Shown: positions 1-10,100, counted from the first letter of the stretch. The stretch is DNA of 64,000 bases from JAHBVY01 sp964415255 (GCA_964415255.1 CAYQAC010000004.1:31631-95630), one strand, 5' to 3'. Numbers and translations: made by a program. The notes: generated by a model from the letters alone, not told the origin.

Positions 1-1541
1 GGCAGGGGATAGGCCGAGGGTTTCGTGAGGCGGGGCTGAAGCCGCCGAAGCACCAGAGCCTGGTGGCGCGGGTCGATGGCCGCGCCTACTTCAACGTCTC
101 TGCGTTCTTCAGCGCCGGCTCGCAGCTGTCCGCGCTCCACGCGCCGAGCCTGATGGAGCTGATGGGGCTACCTGAGCGCGAGGCGCTCCTGCCGGGCACC
201 GGGCTTGAGCTCCAAGGCTCGCCTTCAATTGTGCGCTTGCCCTTGGTGCTGCTCCGCCTCGTGCGCGACCAGCGGGCGTTGGCGGACCAGGTGGCTGATT
301 TTGAGGAGCAGGCGGAGGTCCAGCGGCGCTGGTTGGCTGAGATGGATTTAGCCATTTTGCCTGACGATGCGCTCAAGACCACGCTGGGGGAGACGCATGA
401 CTTCTTCAGCCGCACGAGCCACCTCTTGATCCGCTGCGCCTCCGCGGCGCTGGTCGCTTACGTGGCGCTGAAGACGCTGCTCGAGCGGCGTCATCACACG
501 GAGGCTGAGGCGCTGGCCCAGGCGCTCACCGCGGGGGTAGGGGGGCTTCAGACGCTCGCCCCAGCGAGCGCGCTGATGAGGGCGCGAGAGGGCCTGCCAC
601 GAACAACACCGAGTGACCGTGACGTGGACGCCTCGGACCCAGCCTTCGCGGCGGCGCTGCGCGAGCTGGTGGAGGCGCTGGGGGACCGCGGCACCTTCGA
701 GGCCGATCTGTCGCGGCCGCGCTGGCGTGAGGTGCCTGAGGTGCTGGTCGGGCGCTTGCGCTCGCTGTCGCGCCAGGACCTGACGAGCCTCCGCAGCGTG
801 GAGCAGCGGGCGCAGGCGGCGCGCGCGCGAGCAGAGGCGACGCACGCGCGGGTGAGCGAGCGGATGAGCTACCTGGAGCGGGTGGCGCTTGAGAGCTTGG
901 TCCAGCGGTTCCAGCGCTTCCTCAAGCTGCGGGAGCGCGCGCGGGTGTGGTTGGCGCGCACCGCCAGCATGCTACGGCAAGTGGTACAAGAGGCTGACCG
1001 TCGGCTGGCCGGGCTCGACCCGGCGTTCCCGCGGGATGGCGCGTTCTACCTGACCTTCCCTGAGCTGCGCGTGGCGCTGGCCAGCGTGCGCGCCGATCTG
1101 GCGCCGATCGCCCTCTTGCGCCAGGCAGAGCACGCGGGGCAGCTCACGCGGCCCGATCCTCCGCGGCTGTTCGTGGGTGGGCCGCCGCTGATAGCGGTGC
1201 CGCCGCCGGCGCGCACCGTGCTCCGGGGCCTGCCTGGTGGCGCAGGGGTGGCCACTGGGCGCGCGTGGCTCGTGGGGCTGCTCGGCGCGCGCGGTGAGGC
1301 GCCGCCGCCCGGCGCGATCTTAGTGGTGAGGGCGGCTGACTTAGGCTTGGTGCCGGAGCTGATGTGGGCGAGCGGCCTGGTGGTGGAGATGGGCGGGCCG
1401 CTCAGTCACCTGATGGTGGCGGCGCGCGAGCTGGACGTGCCCTGCGTGACTGGGGTGCGGGACACCTTCGCGACCTTGGAAGAGGGCGAGCTGCTCCGCA
1501 TCGACGGCGAGCGCGGCGTCGTAGAGCGCCTGGATGGCTGA
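1..1541 (+). CDS. PEP-utilising mobile-domain protein (5' end outside window)
   Basis: The frame is open from the first base, so this is the C-terminal part (about 513 residues) of a longer protein. The last ~100 residues match the swivelling phosphohistidine domain of PEP synthase/pyruvate phosphate dikinase relatives: a Gly-rich entry, then GGPLSHLMVAAREL, where the His is the expected phospho-carrier, then VPCVTGV and a closing G-E-L-L-R-I-D-G strand. The middle is helical and Arg/Glu-rich. The N-terminal part reads KPPKHQSLVARVDGRAYFN, typical of the linker after the ATP-grasp domain in such fusions. It overlaps the following pseudouridine synthase gene by 8 nt, suggesting coupling. Substrate unknown; a rifampicin-phosphotransferase-like or orphan PEP synthase-like enzyme is possible. 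Family placement is good, function is inferred. Confidence 0.8.
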   Translation, partial: QGIGRGFREAGLKPPKHQSLVARVDGRAYFNVSAFFSAGSQLSALHAPSLMELMGLPEREALLPGTGLELQGSPSIVRLPLVLLRLVRDQRALADQVADFEEQAEVQRRWLAEMDLAILPDDALKTTLGETHDFFSRTSHLLIRCASAALVAYVALKTLLERRHHTEAEALAQALTAGVGGLQTLAPASALMRAREGLPRTTPSDRDVDASDPAFAAALRELVEALGDRGTFEADLSRPRWREVPEVLVGRLRSLSRQDLTSLRSVEQRAQAARARAEATHARVSERMSYLERVALESLVQRFQRFLKLRERARVWLARTASMLRQVVQEADRRLAGLDPAFPRDGAFYLTFPELRVALASVRADLAPIALLRQAEHAGQLTRPDPPRLFVGGPPLIAVPPPARTVLRGLPGGAGVATGRAWLVGLLGARGEAPPPGAILVVRAADLGLVPELMWASGLVVEMGGPLSHLMVAARELDVPCVTGVRDTFATLEEGELLRIDGERGVVERLDG

Positions 1542-2721
1542 GGCGCGCCGGCGCCTCGTGGCGCAGGGCGGCGAGCTGTTGGGGGAGGCGCTGGCTTGGC
1601 TGCTCGAAATGCAGTCAGGTGGCGTGCCTGATGCTCGCGCCGCCGCGGCGGGTGGAGCTGAGTCGGCGCACCAGGCGGACGCGCGTGGCGCGCTCGCTGG
1701 AGCGCCGTCAGCTAAGCTGACGGATGCCTGCGCTGCGGCGCTCCGAGAGGGGCGCGTGTTCCTCGACGGGCGCCGCTTGGATGGCGCGGCGGCCGCCTTG
1801 AGGCTCGGCGCGGGGCAGCGGCTTGAGCTAGCGGAGCCGGCGCGCAACACGGAGGAGGCGCCCCGCGTGCTGCTCACGCACGTGGGGGCGCTCTTGGTGT
1901 ACAAGCCGAGCGGGCTGCCCAGCGAGGGGGATCGCCGCTCAACGGACTCGCTGGTGAGCCGCTTGGCTGAGGCGCTAGGGCAGCCGGTGCACGCCGTGAG
2001 CCGCTTGGACGCCGAGGTGAGCGGCGTGATGCTGGTGGCCGTTGCCGCAGGGAAACAGCGTGCGGCGGCGTGGCTCGCGGCGGGGCGCGTGGAGCGGCGC
2101 TACGTGGGCGTGGTGCGGGGCGCGCCCGAGCCGGGCGCTGGGACCCATCGTGCGCCGCTCGCCCGGAGCCCACGGGGGAGAGGCGCGCTGGTGGCGCCGC
2201 ACGGCAAGCCTGCGGTGACGCACTACGCCACCTTGGAGCAGCTGCCGTTGCCTGGCGCCGTGTGGCGCGGTGCGCTGCATGGCGCTCGCGGTGCGCTTCA
2301 TGGCGCCTCCAGGGGTGTGCAGGGTGCTCGCGGCGGGGCGCCGGGCGCCGACGAAGTGAGTCAGTCTGTCTGCGCAGCACGCGTCGCCTTCCACTTGGAG
2401 ACGGGGCGCCTGCATCAGATCCGCGCCCACTCGGCGCACGCTGGCCACCCGCTGCTCGGCGACCCGCTGTATGGCGGCCCCTCCGCGCTGGTGCTCTCAA
2501 GTGGTCAGGTGATCGAGCTGAATCGCGTCTTGCTCCACGCAAGCAGCGTGGTGCTCCACACCGAAGACGGCCCCGTCAGCGCGACCAGCCCCGAGCCCGC
2601 GCTGTTCGAGAGCATCCGCACCGCCTCGCTTGAGGGCGGCCACGGGGAGCCACCCTCTCAGTGCTCCGCGACGCATGAACAACGCGCTCAGAGACGTTCA
2701 TGGCGCATCAGGAGGGAGTGA
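1534..2721 (+). CDS. RluA-family RNA pseudouridine synthase
   Basis: Converts specific uridines in rRNA or tRNA to pseudouridine; the target cannot be told from sequence. Residues ~55-95 look like an S4-type RNA-binding segment (REGRVFLDGRRLDG). The catalytic domain begins at LLVYKPSGLPSEG. The conserved HRLD block reads SRLDAEVSGV, so the catalytic Asp is kept but the preceding His is Ser. TGRLHQIRAHSAHAGHPLLG near residue 315 is the usual C-terminal block. The start ATG overlaps the stop of the upstream gene. The ~25-residue Arg-rich tail after the domain is encoded by a repeat element shared with 29.7 kb, so the native C-terminus may have been replaced. An insertion rich in GALHGA/GARGA repeats lies near residues 245-275. 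Confidence 0.88.
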   Translation: MAEARRRLVAQGGELLGEALAWLLEMQSGGVPDARAAAAGGAESAHQADARGALAGAPSAKLTDACAAALREGRVFLDGRRLDGAAAALRLGAGQRLELAEPARNTEEAPRVLLTHVGALLVYKPSGLPSEGDRRSTDSLVSRLAEALGQPVHAVSRLDAEVSGVMLVAVAAGKQRAAAWLAAGRVERRYVGVVRGAPEPGAGTHRAPLARSPRGRGALVAPHGKPAVTHYATLEQLPLPGAVWRGALHGARGALHGASRGVQGARGGAPGADEVSQSVCAARVAFHLETGRLHQIRAHSAHAGHPLLGDPLYGGPSALVLSSGQVIELNRVLLHASSVVLHTEDGPVSATSPEPALFESIRTASLEGGHGEPPSQCSATHEQRAQRRSWRIRRE

Positions 2722-2733
2722 ACCCCCAAACCC
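2703..2733. repeat. Dispersed element with CAGGAGGGAGTGAACCCCC core
   Basis: The core, including AACCCCCAAACCC, recurs inverted at 29668-29691. Both copies also have GCATGAACARCGC some 30-50 nt away. Here it covers the last codons and the stop of the pseudouridine synthase gene. Confidence 0.6.
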
Positions 2734-2754
2734 TGGGGGTGAGGCGACAGCGGC

Positions 2755-4527
2755 TCAGTTACAGGTCGAGATGGCTGAGTTCAGCGCGGCGCTGCCAGCG
2801 CCCATGCCGGTGGCGGCGGCGTGGATGGCCTTGGCTTGGCCACAGTTGCCGTTGAACGCGGCGGCCTTGGCGGCGCCGGGTGCTGATGAACGGACGCGTG
2901 ATTGGCACTGCGCCTTCTTCGCGGCGTCCGTGCAGCTGCGGTAGAGGCTGGCGGCGGCGGCGGGGTTGCCCGCGGCGCTGATGCACTGGTCGCAGGCGGC
3001 GGTGTTCGTCTGCGGCGCGGGCGTGGGGCTAGCCTTAGGTGTGGGGCCCGGGGTGGGGTTGGCCTTGGGCGTGGGTGAGGGACTTGGTGAGCTACTACCA
3101 GCCGCCGTCTCGCCGGTGTCGTTGCTGGAGTCGTCGCCGGTGGGTGGCGTCTCCAACGTGACCTCGGTCGCGGTGCCGCCGGCGGTGATGCCACCTTCAG
3201 CGGGCTCGAGGATGATGCCGGTGGGGCCGTCGTCCTTCTTACCGGTGACGACCACGACCACGACGATCGCCACGGCCAGCAACCCCAGCACCCCAGCGAG
3301 CCCGAAGATGAGGCCCTTACCACCCCCGCTGGTCTGACGTGGCGGCGGTGGCGGCGGCATCCCCATCACGGAGCCCCCGCCCATGGGGCCCATCGGCGGT
3401 CCACCCATCGGCGGCCCACCCATCGGCCCACCCATCGCCATGGGTGCCCCCATGACGGCGCCCGCCACCGGCGCAGCCCCGCCCGCGCCAAAATCAGGCA
3501 CCGCAGCCATCGCCGCGGTGCTCGAGCTACCCAGCTCGTCCCCCGCTGCGGGCGGCTGCTCCACCGTGATGCCGCCGCCGCCGGAGAGCTCCGAGTAGAA
3601 GGCGACCGCCGTCGGCTGACGCTCCTCACGGTCCTTGCTCAGCGCGCGCATGATCGCCTGCCGCATGTTAGGCGGCGCGCTCACGCTCTGCGGTGACGCC
3701 TCGAACGGCGTCGGCTGCGCGGTCATGTGCTTCGTCGCCCACTCCCAGGGGGTGTCGGCGTCGAAAGGCAGCTTCCCTGTCAACATCTCGTAGGCCATCA
3801 CCCCGAGGGAGTAGATGTCGCTGCGCTGGTCGAGCTCTTTCCCGGTGAACTGCTCCGGGCTCATGTAGGGCGGCGTGCCGAGCACCATGCCTTGCTGGGT
3901 GAGCTTGGCCTCCTTCTGGGCGTCCGCTGATTCACTGCGCGCGGCGATGCCGAAATCCAGCACCTTCACGAAATCTTGCTCGCCGGCGCGCGTGGTGAGG
4001 ATCACGTTCTCCGGCTTCAGATCGCGGTGCACGACGCCCTGCTTGTGCGCTTCATCTAGCGCGCCGCAGATCTGCTTCATCACCTTGAGCACACGCGCGG
4101 GGGGCATCGGGCCCTGCTCCACGATGCGGTCGAGCGGCGAGCCGGAGACGAACTCCATCGCGATGTACAAGGTGCCGTCGGGCATCGACCCGAAGTCGTA
4201 GAACTTGATCGTGTTCGGGTGCTCGAGCTGGGAGACGGTGCCGCACTCCCGGTGGAAGCGCGCGAGCACTGAAGGGTCCTTAGAGAGGTGCGCGTGCAAG
4301 GTCTTCACGGCGACCTTGCGCACCGTGGAGCCCATCTGCTGCTCGGCCTCGTAGACGATGCCCATGCCGCCTTCGCCGAGCACGCGCGTCACGCGGTAGC
4401 GCCCGCCGACGATCTGCCCGATCATCGGGTCGGCGCCGGCCTCCTGCTGAGCCGGCAGGATCGCCCCGCACCCAGCGCAGAACCGCGCCCCATCAACGTT
4501 CTCGTGGTCGCACGCCTCGCACTTCAT
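2755..4527 (-). CDS. Membrane Ser/Thr protein kinase with zinc ribbon
   Basis: Hanks-type kinase of 590 residues. An N-terminal zinc ribbon (CEACDHEN...FCAGCG) precedes the kinase domain (~40-310), which has the glycine loop GEGGMG, the VAVKTL lysine, HRDLKPENVIL, DFG, GTPPYMSPEQF and the RSDIYSLG block, so it should be active. A Pro/Gly/Met-rich linker (repeated MGGPPMG) leads to one membrane helix near residue 405 followed by KKDD, then a Ser/Thr/Pro-rich extracytoplasmic stalk with repeated PTP and a small Cys-containing C-terminal domain that may sense an envelope signal. Architecture is common in myxobacteria. Ligand and substrates unknown. It stands alone, convergent with the pseudouridine synthase gene. 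Confidence 0.95.
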   Translation of the reverse strand: MKCEACDHENVDGARFCAGCGAILPAQQEAGADPMIGQIVGGRYRVTRVLGEGGMGIVYEAEQQMGSTVRKVAVKTLHAHLSKDPSVLARFHRECGTVSQLEHPNTIKFYDFGSMPDGTLYIAMEFVSGSPLDRIVEQGPMPPARVLKVMKQICGALDEAHKQGVVHRDLKPENVILTTRAGEQDFVKVLDFGIAARSESADAQKEAKLTQQGMVLGTPPYMSPEQFTGKELDQRSDIYSLGVMAYEMLTGKLPFDADTPWEWATKHMTAQPTPFEASPQSVSAPPNMRQAIMRALSKDREERQPTAVAFYSELSGGGGITVEQPPAAGDELGSSSTAAMAAVPDFGAGGAAPVAGAVMGAPMAMGGPMGGPPMGGPPMGPMGGGSVMGMPPPPPPRQTSGGGKGLIFGLAGVLGLLAVAIVVVVVVTGKKDDGPTGIILEPAEGGITAGGTATEVTLETPPTGDDSSNDTGETAAGSSSPSPSPTPKANPTPGPTPKASPTPAPQTNTAACDQCISAAGNPAAAASLYRSCTDAAKKAQCQSRVRSSAPGAAKAAAFNGNCGQAKAIHAAATGMGAGSAALNSAISTCN

Positions 4528-4656
4528 GGCACGCGAAGCCTCGCACGGTTGGCAGCCAATTGGCCACTCTAAGCGGAAAAAGCTACGCCAGCGCGCGGAT
4601 TGGCGCAGGGCGACGGCGCTTTCCCGGGCTCATGTGGAGGCAAATGGATCGACGCT

Positions 4657-5244
4657 CTAGGGCGATTCAGGAGGCCACGGCAGCTCGATGACAGCGTCAG
4701 TCGCGCGATCGATCAGCACGGCGCGGCGCGCGCGTGGGCTGGCTGGCACCCGAACCCGCGCCCGAACCTCGGCGCCTGCCGCCATGCCGAGCGGCTGACG
4801 CAGCGGCCGCCGCCCAGCCTGCGGGGGCTCCTCAGCCCCCAGTCCAGGGAAGTCGAAGCGCACGCGCTCCACCAGCTCCCGGCCAATCCACAGCTCAATG
4901 GCGTAGCGCCCCATCCGCCGCTCCGTCACCACCGGCTTGGGGAACAGCAGGCGACGGGTGCTCTCCACCTTCACCTCGCCGCCCTGGTGCAGCACCGTGT
5001 ACTCCCACTGCTCGGCCAGCTGGAGCGGCTCTGGATCCGGAGGCGCCGAGCGCGAGGGCTTGGGAGGCTCTGGCTGCGCCGCCTCGAGCAGCTCCTCCAC
5101 GCTCGCTGGCTCGCCGGTGCCCTCCGCCAAGGCATGGTCCACCGTGATCCCCGGCGCCTCGACGCGGTCATCTGGGCTGCGCGTCCCCGGCCGCGCGGCG
5201 CCACAGCCCACCACCATCATCGTCAGGCAAACTGCCCGAATCAC
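4657..5244 (-). CDS. Putative lipoprotein of unknown function
   Basis: I do not recognise a family. The GTG at 5244 is chosen because it directly precedes a short signal peptide ending in MMVVGCGA, a good lipobox; a longer frame to 5346 would bury that signal 50 residues inside. The mature protein (~180 residues) has an acidic/proline linker followed by a likely beta-rich domain with WEYTVLHQGGE and AIELWIGRELVERVRFDF. It follows the kinase gene divergently oriented signals apart by ~130 nt on the same strand, so co-transcription is possible but not shown. Expected location: anchored in the inner leaflet of the outer membrane. Confidence 0.6.
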   Translation of the reverse strand: MIRAVCLTMMVVGCGAARPGTRSPDDRVEAPGITVDHALAEGTGEPASVEELLEAAQPEPPKPSRSAPPDPEPLQLAEQWEYTVLHQGGEVKVESTRRLLFPKPVVTERRMGRYAIELWIGRELVERVRFDFPGLGAEEPPQAGRRPLRQPLGMAAGAEVRARVRVPASPRARRAVLIDRATDAVIELPWPPESP

Positions 5245-5447
5245 CTGATGCCGCAGCGCTTCACGACGGCGTGTGGGCTCAAAAGACAATCTAGCTGACC
5301 AACTCGCGACGCGACGCGGAGGCTGGTGGGCGAGGCTCAGGGGCACGGCCTCGCTCTGTCACGGCCGCCGCGGACTGTAAAGCCCTCGCCCTTCACGCGG
5401 CCGTTCGGTAGAGGCAGCCCCGCGGCCGCCCTTCACGCAGCCGTTCG

Positions 5448-5602
5448 GTAGGGGCAGCCCGTGGCCGCCCTTCACGCAGCGCCGCACTAGTCATTTTGCC
5501 TGTCTTATGGGTTGGGGGGTTGGTCCCACCCCAGCGCCTCGCCCGTCGCTGCAGGCACCGCATGTAGGGGCGCAGCATGCTGCGCCCCTACACCCAGGTG
5601 CC
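5448..5602. repeat. Left arm of 155 bp inverted repeat
   Basis: Matches the reverse complement of 6958-7112 over 155 positions without gaps; by hand alignment about 14 mismatches (~90% identity). Includes CTAGTCATTTT, TGTCTTATGGGTTGGGGGG and a 28 bp perfect palindrome at 5564-5591. The two arms frame the lipoprotein gene at 5661-6845. Confidence 0.9.
5564..5591. repeat. GTAGGGGC palindrome, GCAGCATGCTGC core
   Basis: A perfect 28 bp palindrome: GTAGGGGCGCAGCA followed by its reverse complement. Same family as sites at 6971, 12331, 25049-25181 and 53973. Confidence 0.85.
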
Positions 5603-5660
5603 CCCGCGCGTCACCGCACGTAGGCGCAGCCTGCTGCGCCCCAACACCCCAGGTGCCGCC

Positions 5661-6845
5661 CTAAGGCCCCGTGAACAGCGCCGCAGCCTGCAGCTTCAGC
5701 GCGTCTCCTGGCTGCTCCGTGTGGAGCACCTCGCCCGCCGCCTCACGGGAGAAGCGCGCGACGCCGCGCGCGGCGCCGAGCTCCACCAAGCACACCGCGC
5801 CGGTGTCCGGCGTGATGCGGCATGCGGTCACGCGCGTCACGCCCGCCGCCGCGCCGTAGTCACCGAGCGAAATCAGGCTGCCGTCCAGCCCCACTCGGAG
5901 CAGCGACGGGGGGCGCGCGACGCTCGGCGTGCGCAAGAGCAAGAACGCGTCGCTCAGGGCGCGCACGTGGTGAACTTCACTGACGTCTAGCGGGAGGCCG
6001 CTCGCCTCCACCGGGGTCACCGCGCTGCCAGCGCGCAGCCGGAGCTGCGCGCCGCTGCCGGTGAGCAGCAGCCCGGAGGCGCCCACCGCGAGCAGCGCGT
6101 CACCGCCGAGCTCCACGTTGCCCTGACGCGTCCGCACCCGGTTCAGCGCGCCGCACGCAAAATACGGCTCGCTCCCGTCGAACCAGGCGCCGCTCGGCTC
6201 ACAGCCGGCCGGCGTCGCGAACGGGAGGTCGTTGGTCTCCGACTCCGGTGGGTAACCCTGTGCGATGAAGTCAGGCTCCCACAGCCGTAAGACCGCGCCC
6301 TCGCGGTAGAGCAAGGCACCGTCAGTAGGACGAACGATGAGCGGCGCGGCGTCACACGGGAAGCCACCCTCCACGTCCCCTAGGTCTGACGTGGCGGCGA
6401 CCACCCCACCGCAGCCCCCCGCCTCCAAGTGCGCGAACAGGTACACGGCGCTCGGATCGAACACCTGCGTCGGGGTCACGCCGCCGGCGCCGGCCGTGCC
6501 CCCGGCGCCTCCGCTGCCTGCTTTCCCCGCGGAACCACCCGCGCCTGCGCCGCCTGCGCCCGCGCCGCCGCTCGTCTGCCCGCCGCCTTGCCCCAGCGGC
6601 ACCCCAGCGGGGCGGCCCTCTTCACTGCAGCTCAGGCTGAGGGCCAATGACGGCGCGAGCAGCGCGGTCAGTAGAGCTGACTTGCCGCGCCGCCGCGCGC
6701 CCAGCCCTGAGACCGCGCTGAGCGTAGGCGAGCGCGGTGGGCAGCTCGCCGCTCGGCGCAGCTCGCTCGTGCCAGCGGCTAGGCGATCGCGAGGCGGGGC
6801 GGTGGAGCGTGAGGATGAGGGGCGCGCGGAGGCAACTCGCTTCAT
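5661..6845 (-). CDS. Gly-rich-linker lipoprotein inside inverted repeat
   Basis: No family recognised. The start MKRVAS at 6845 is preferred to the ATG at 6962, which lies in the repeat arm. A long Ser/Arg-rich leader precedes the signal core LLTALLAPSLALSLSC, whose Cys is the probable lipidation site, so the true start may be still further downstream. The mature part begins with a flexible Gly/Ala/Ser linker (~45 residues, GAGAGG-type) typical of polyangial outer-membrane lipoproteins, followed by a ~270-residue beta-rich domain with repeated short strands (GDALLAVG, SGLLLTGSG, PPSLLRVGLDGSLISLG) suggestive of a beta-propeller. The framing by near-identical inverted repeats is unusual and suggests the gene could be inverted or moved as a unit. 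Confidence 0.65.
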   Translation of the reverse strand: MKRVASARPSSSRSTAPPRDRLAAGTSELRRAASCPPRSPTLSAVSGLGARRRGKSALLTALLAPSLALSLSCSEEGRPAGVPLGQGGGQTSGGAGAGGAGAGGSAGKAGSGGAGGTAGAGGVTPTQVFDPSAVYLFAHLEAGGCGGVVAATSDLGDVEGGFPCDAAPLIVRPTDGALLYREGAVLRLWEPDFIAQGYPPESETNDLPFATPAGCEPSGAWFDGSEPYFACGALNRVRTRQGNVELGGDALLAVGASGLLLTGSGAQLRLRAGSAVTPVEASGLPLDVSEVHHVRALSDAFLLLRTPSVARPPSLLRVGLDGSLISLGDYGAAAGVTRVTACRITPDTGAVCLVELGAARGVARFSREAAGEVLHTEQPGDALKLQAAALFTGP

Positions 6846-7195
6846 GGAAGGTGAAGCGTGGCACGGCTGTGAGGGACGTGCGGTGCCGTGTGGATGCGGG
6901 CCGCGTCGTGAGCCGAGGGGGGCCTGGGGGCTGCGGTGTGGAGGTTGGGTGTTGGGAGGCACCTGGGGTTAGGGGCGCAGCGTGCTGCGCCCCTGCGTGC
7001 GGTGCCTGCAGTGACGGGCGGGGCCGCGCGTTGGGACCAACCCCCCAACCCATAAGACAGGTAAAATGACTAGCGCGGCGCTGCGTGAAGGGCGGCCACG
7101 GGCTGCCCCTACCTGATGGCACCGCGCGAGGGCAGCCACGGGGCTGCCCTGATGCATCGGCGCGGCGAACCAGCGCATGGGGCTGGGCTCGGAGC
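6846..7195. other. Intergenic region with right repeat arm
   Basis: Contains the right inverted-repeat arm (6958-7112) and a hairpin AGGGCAGCC/GGGCTGCCCT at 7129-7150 just beyond it. Otherwise no gene seen. Confidence 0.65.
6958..7112. repeat. Right arm of 155 bp inverted repeat
   Basis: Reverse complement of 5448-5602 at about 90% identity, same length with no gap. Contains the AGGGGCGCAGCG palindrome at 6971-6994 and the motif AACCCCCCAACCC at 7039. Confidence 0.9.
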
Positions 7196-10100
7196 TCAGT
7201 CGAGCTCTGAGGCGTCGCGCGCCGCGGGGAGCGCGGGGATGAAGCTGCAGTCGTTGCGCGACTGGCAGAGATCTGCTGAGAGCTCCTTGCCGCCGGTTTG
7301 GAAGTAGCGCCCCACCATGTTCAGCATGAAGAAGCCCACGTCGTAGATCTCCGTTGCGCTGCAGTTGCACGGATCTTCACCCTCTTCTGTGCACGCCGCG
7401 AGGCAGTTCTTGATGGCGCGGTCGGTGTTCGAGCCGGGCATGTCGAAGCCGTGCTGACCTTCAGGGCGGGTGTAGGGCACGATGTGCGCGGATTTTCCGC
7501 CGAGCAAATCTTCACCCTCGAAGCCGATGCGCATCGGCACATCGATGCGCGGGATCCCGCTGCCCCACACGTCGTTGCCACCGCTGAAGTTCTCGATGTC
7601 CAAGTGCACGCCGCCGCCCGTCTCTGGGTTGACGTAGCGCATCAGGTTGTGGACACCCTCCGTGGTGTAGGTGCTGATGTACTTCTCGTTGGCGGGGACG
7701 CCGTAGCGCGGATCGTTCTCCAGGTAGGGGACGATGCCTGAGGCGCGCCCCACCAAGATGCCGCCGCTCACCGGCACGGAGGTGTCACCCATGGTGGTGA
7801 TGATCAGCGCGTGAGCGCCGGTGGTCTCCCCGGTGCCCTCATAGGTGATGGGGTTCTTCTGCCAGTACTGCGCGAGCACCGCTGGGTCGCTTGGGTCGAG
7901 CAGCATCTGCGCGAGGCCGCCCATGCGCCGGAAGTCCGGGTGACTGCGCCGCAGGCCGAGCCCCTCCATGAGCGAGACGAGCGGCTGACCTGCCGTGAAC
8001 GGCGTGCCCTGGAAGGAGAAGGACTCCTGGAACTGGTCAACCGTGGCGACCAGCACGGCGCCCTCTCGCAGCTGGCAGTCCTTGCTCGGGAGCACCTGCG
8101 GGCCGCGGTAGAAGCGGATCTCCACCGGGTCGTTCAGATCGGCCTCCAGCGAGGTGCGCACCGTGCCCGCCTCCGAGATGAAGCCACAGCGCCGCACCCC
8201 GTTCCGCAGGTTCTCTGTCACCATGGTGTCCCAGGGCTTGAGGCCTGAGACGGTGGCGATGGGGAAGGTGATGTCGTCGTTGAGATCGGCGACGATGGTC
8301 TCCACCAAGAGCTCCCCGCTGTCTGCGTCGAGCGTGCCCGTGAAGAGCGGCCCCATGGCGCGCAAGATGAACGCTTCCGGGACGCCGCCCTGCGTGGAGC
8401 GCGGCCCTAGATCGGCGTAGCCGCCGCCGCCCGCCACCGGCGCGATGGCCGAGATGGCTGGCTCCACCCCGGCGGCGATCATCGCCATGATGCCGCCGAG
8501 CGAGCCGCCGAAGAAGTAGAACGGCGAGTCTTTAGAGACGTCTACCTGACCATCGCCGTCGAAGTCGCCCGCCAAGTCAGGCTGACCATCCCCGTTCGTG
8601 TCATGCGCCCAGCGGCGCTGACCGTCGAAGCTGCGGATCACCCGCACGAGCTGCATGTAGTCCAGCGCGAACTGGCGCACCATGTCGCGCGTGTGGAACA
8701 TGTACGATGTCCAGAAGTCAGCCCCGCTGTCTTTCAAGCCGTCGGCGTTTTGATCCACCGCGCGGTCAGAGAACAGCGCGTCCGCGGTGGCGCCGAGGCC
8801 TTGGCCGCCGAGCAGCCCCCGCGCCAGCGTGAGCTCCACCGGTGACAGCGCGAGGCCGTGCGACGGGCCGTCGATGCCGACCACCGCGAACCCGAGGCGC
8901 GCGAAGTAGCTCGACACCTGGAGCACGTCGAAGCGGTTGCCGGTGTAGCCGTGGCCCAAGATGATGACGGGCACCGCCTTGCCCTCACCCCGCGCCGAGA
9001 CCTCCTTGCGCGGCACGGACAGCGTGAAGTGCACGTCCTCCGGGTAGGCCGGCGCCGCCTTGCGTGACAAGTCAGCTGGCCATACTTGAGAGTCGAGCGG
9101 CAGCGGGTTGCCTTGCGCGTCCTCTCGGGGGAAGAGCTGCGGTGAGCTGAAGGTGCCGACCGTGAAGTAGTCGATGGCGGCCGTGCCCTCGTTCAGGGTG
9201 TCGTACTCCACCCCGGGTGAGCCGCCGGTGAACTGCTGCTGCACCAGCTCGAGCGCGGGGCGCCACGTCTCGCCGTGCAAGAGGTGCGGCCGCTTCATGC
9301 CGGGGAAGTGGCTCCCCTCATCGCGCATCGCGTGCAGCTTGCTCACCTCCGCGGGGAACTGCTCGCCGATGTGCTTCTGCACGCCGTGGCCATACAGCCC
9401 GTCGCGCACCGCCTGCCACTCAGCACGGATGGTCTGGGTGGTGAACGAGTAGGTGAAGGCGATGTCCGAGAGCGATAGCCCCTTGGGGAGCACGTCGAGC
9501 AGCGGCTGCAGCTGCTCCGTCTGCCCGAGGTGGTTGATGGTGCGGTAGGGCGAGCCCACGGGCTTGCCGTCGAGGTCCAAGATGCGCCGCGTGACCACCA
9601 CAGCGTAAGTGGTGTGATCATCCAGCGGCACGAGGGGCCGCGCGACCAGCGTGTTCGTCTGCCGCTCGTAGAAGGTCATGATGGCGTCGGCGCGCCCCTT
9701 CAGGTCGTCCCACGCCGGCTTGTGCCCTGGGCGGTAGTTGGGGACATCCAGCAGGCCGTCAGCGTCCGTGTCTTCTGGCGGGTCGAGCACGCCGTTGCCG
9801 TTGACGTCTTCACCCGGGTCGAGCACGCCGTTGCCGTTGATGTCCTCACCTGGATCGAGCCGCCCGTTGCGGTTCCGATCTTCATCGGCCTCTTCGAAGA
9901 AGAGGGTCAGCGACTCGCCGCGCGGATCATTCTTCCAGTACAGGCCCTGGCGCTCGAGCACCGACGGGAAGTTGCCGTTGCCGATGTCCAGGTGCTGGAT
10001 TTGGCCATAACGGGGGGAGCTGGGCGTGATGTTGATGACGTAGATGGCGTCGTCATCTGTCGCGTAGTCCACGTCGCTGTGGCGGTCGATGACGCTCTGG

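Larger units (their letters stand above)
5245..5660. other. Repeat-filled intergenic region
   Basis: No coding signal. It holds a ~39 bp unit repeated in tandem about 2.3 times at 5390-5480 (CCCTTCACGCAGCCGTTCGG), the left arm of the inverted repeat (5448-5602) and two CAGC[A/C]TGCTG palindromes in tandem (5564-5591 and ~5620-5642), each followed by CACCC(C)AGGTGCC. Confidence 0.7.

Noticed and set aside
5448..7112. Insertion sequence with terminal inverted repeats
   Set aside because: The enclosed gene encodes a lipoprotein, not a transposase, and no target-site duplication is evident.
9072..9266. Small genes inside the giant hydrolase gene
   Set aside because: All are off-frame shadows of a clear coding sequence.
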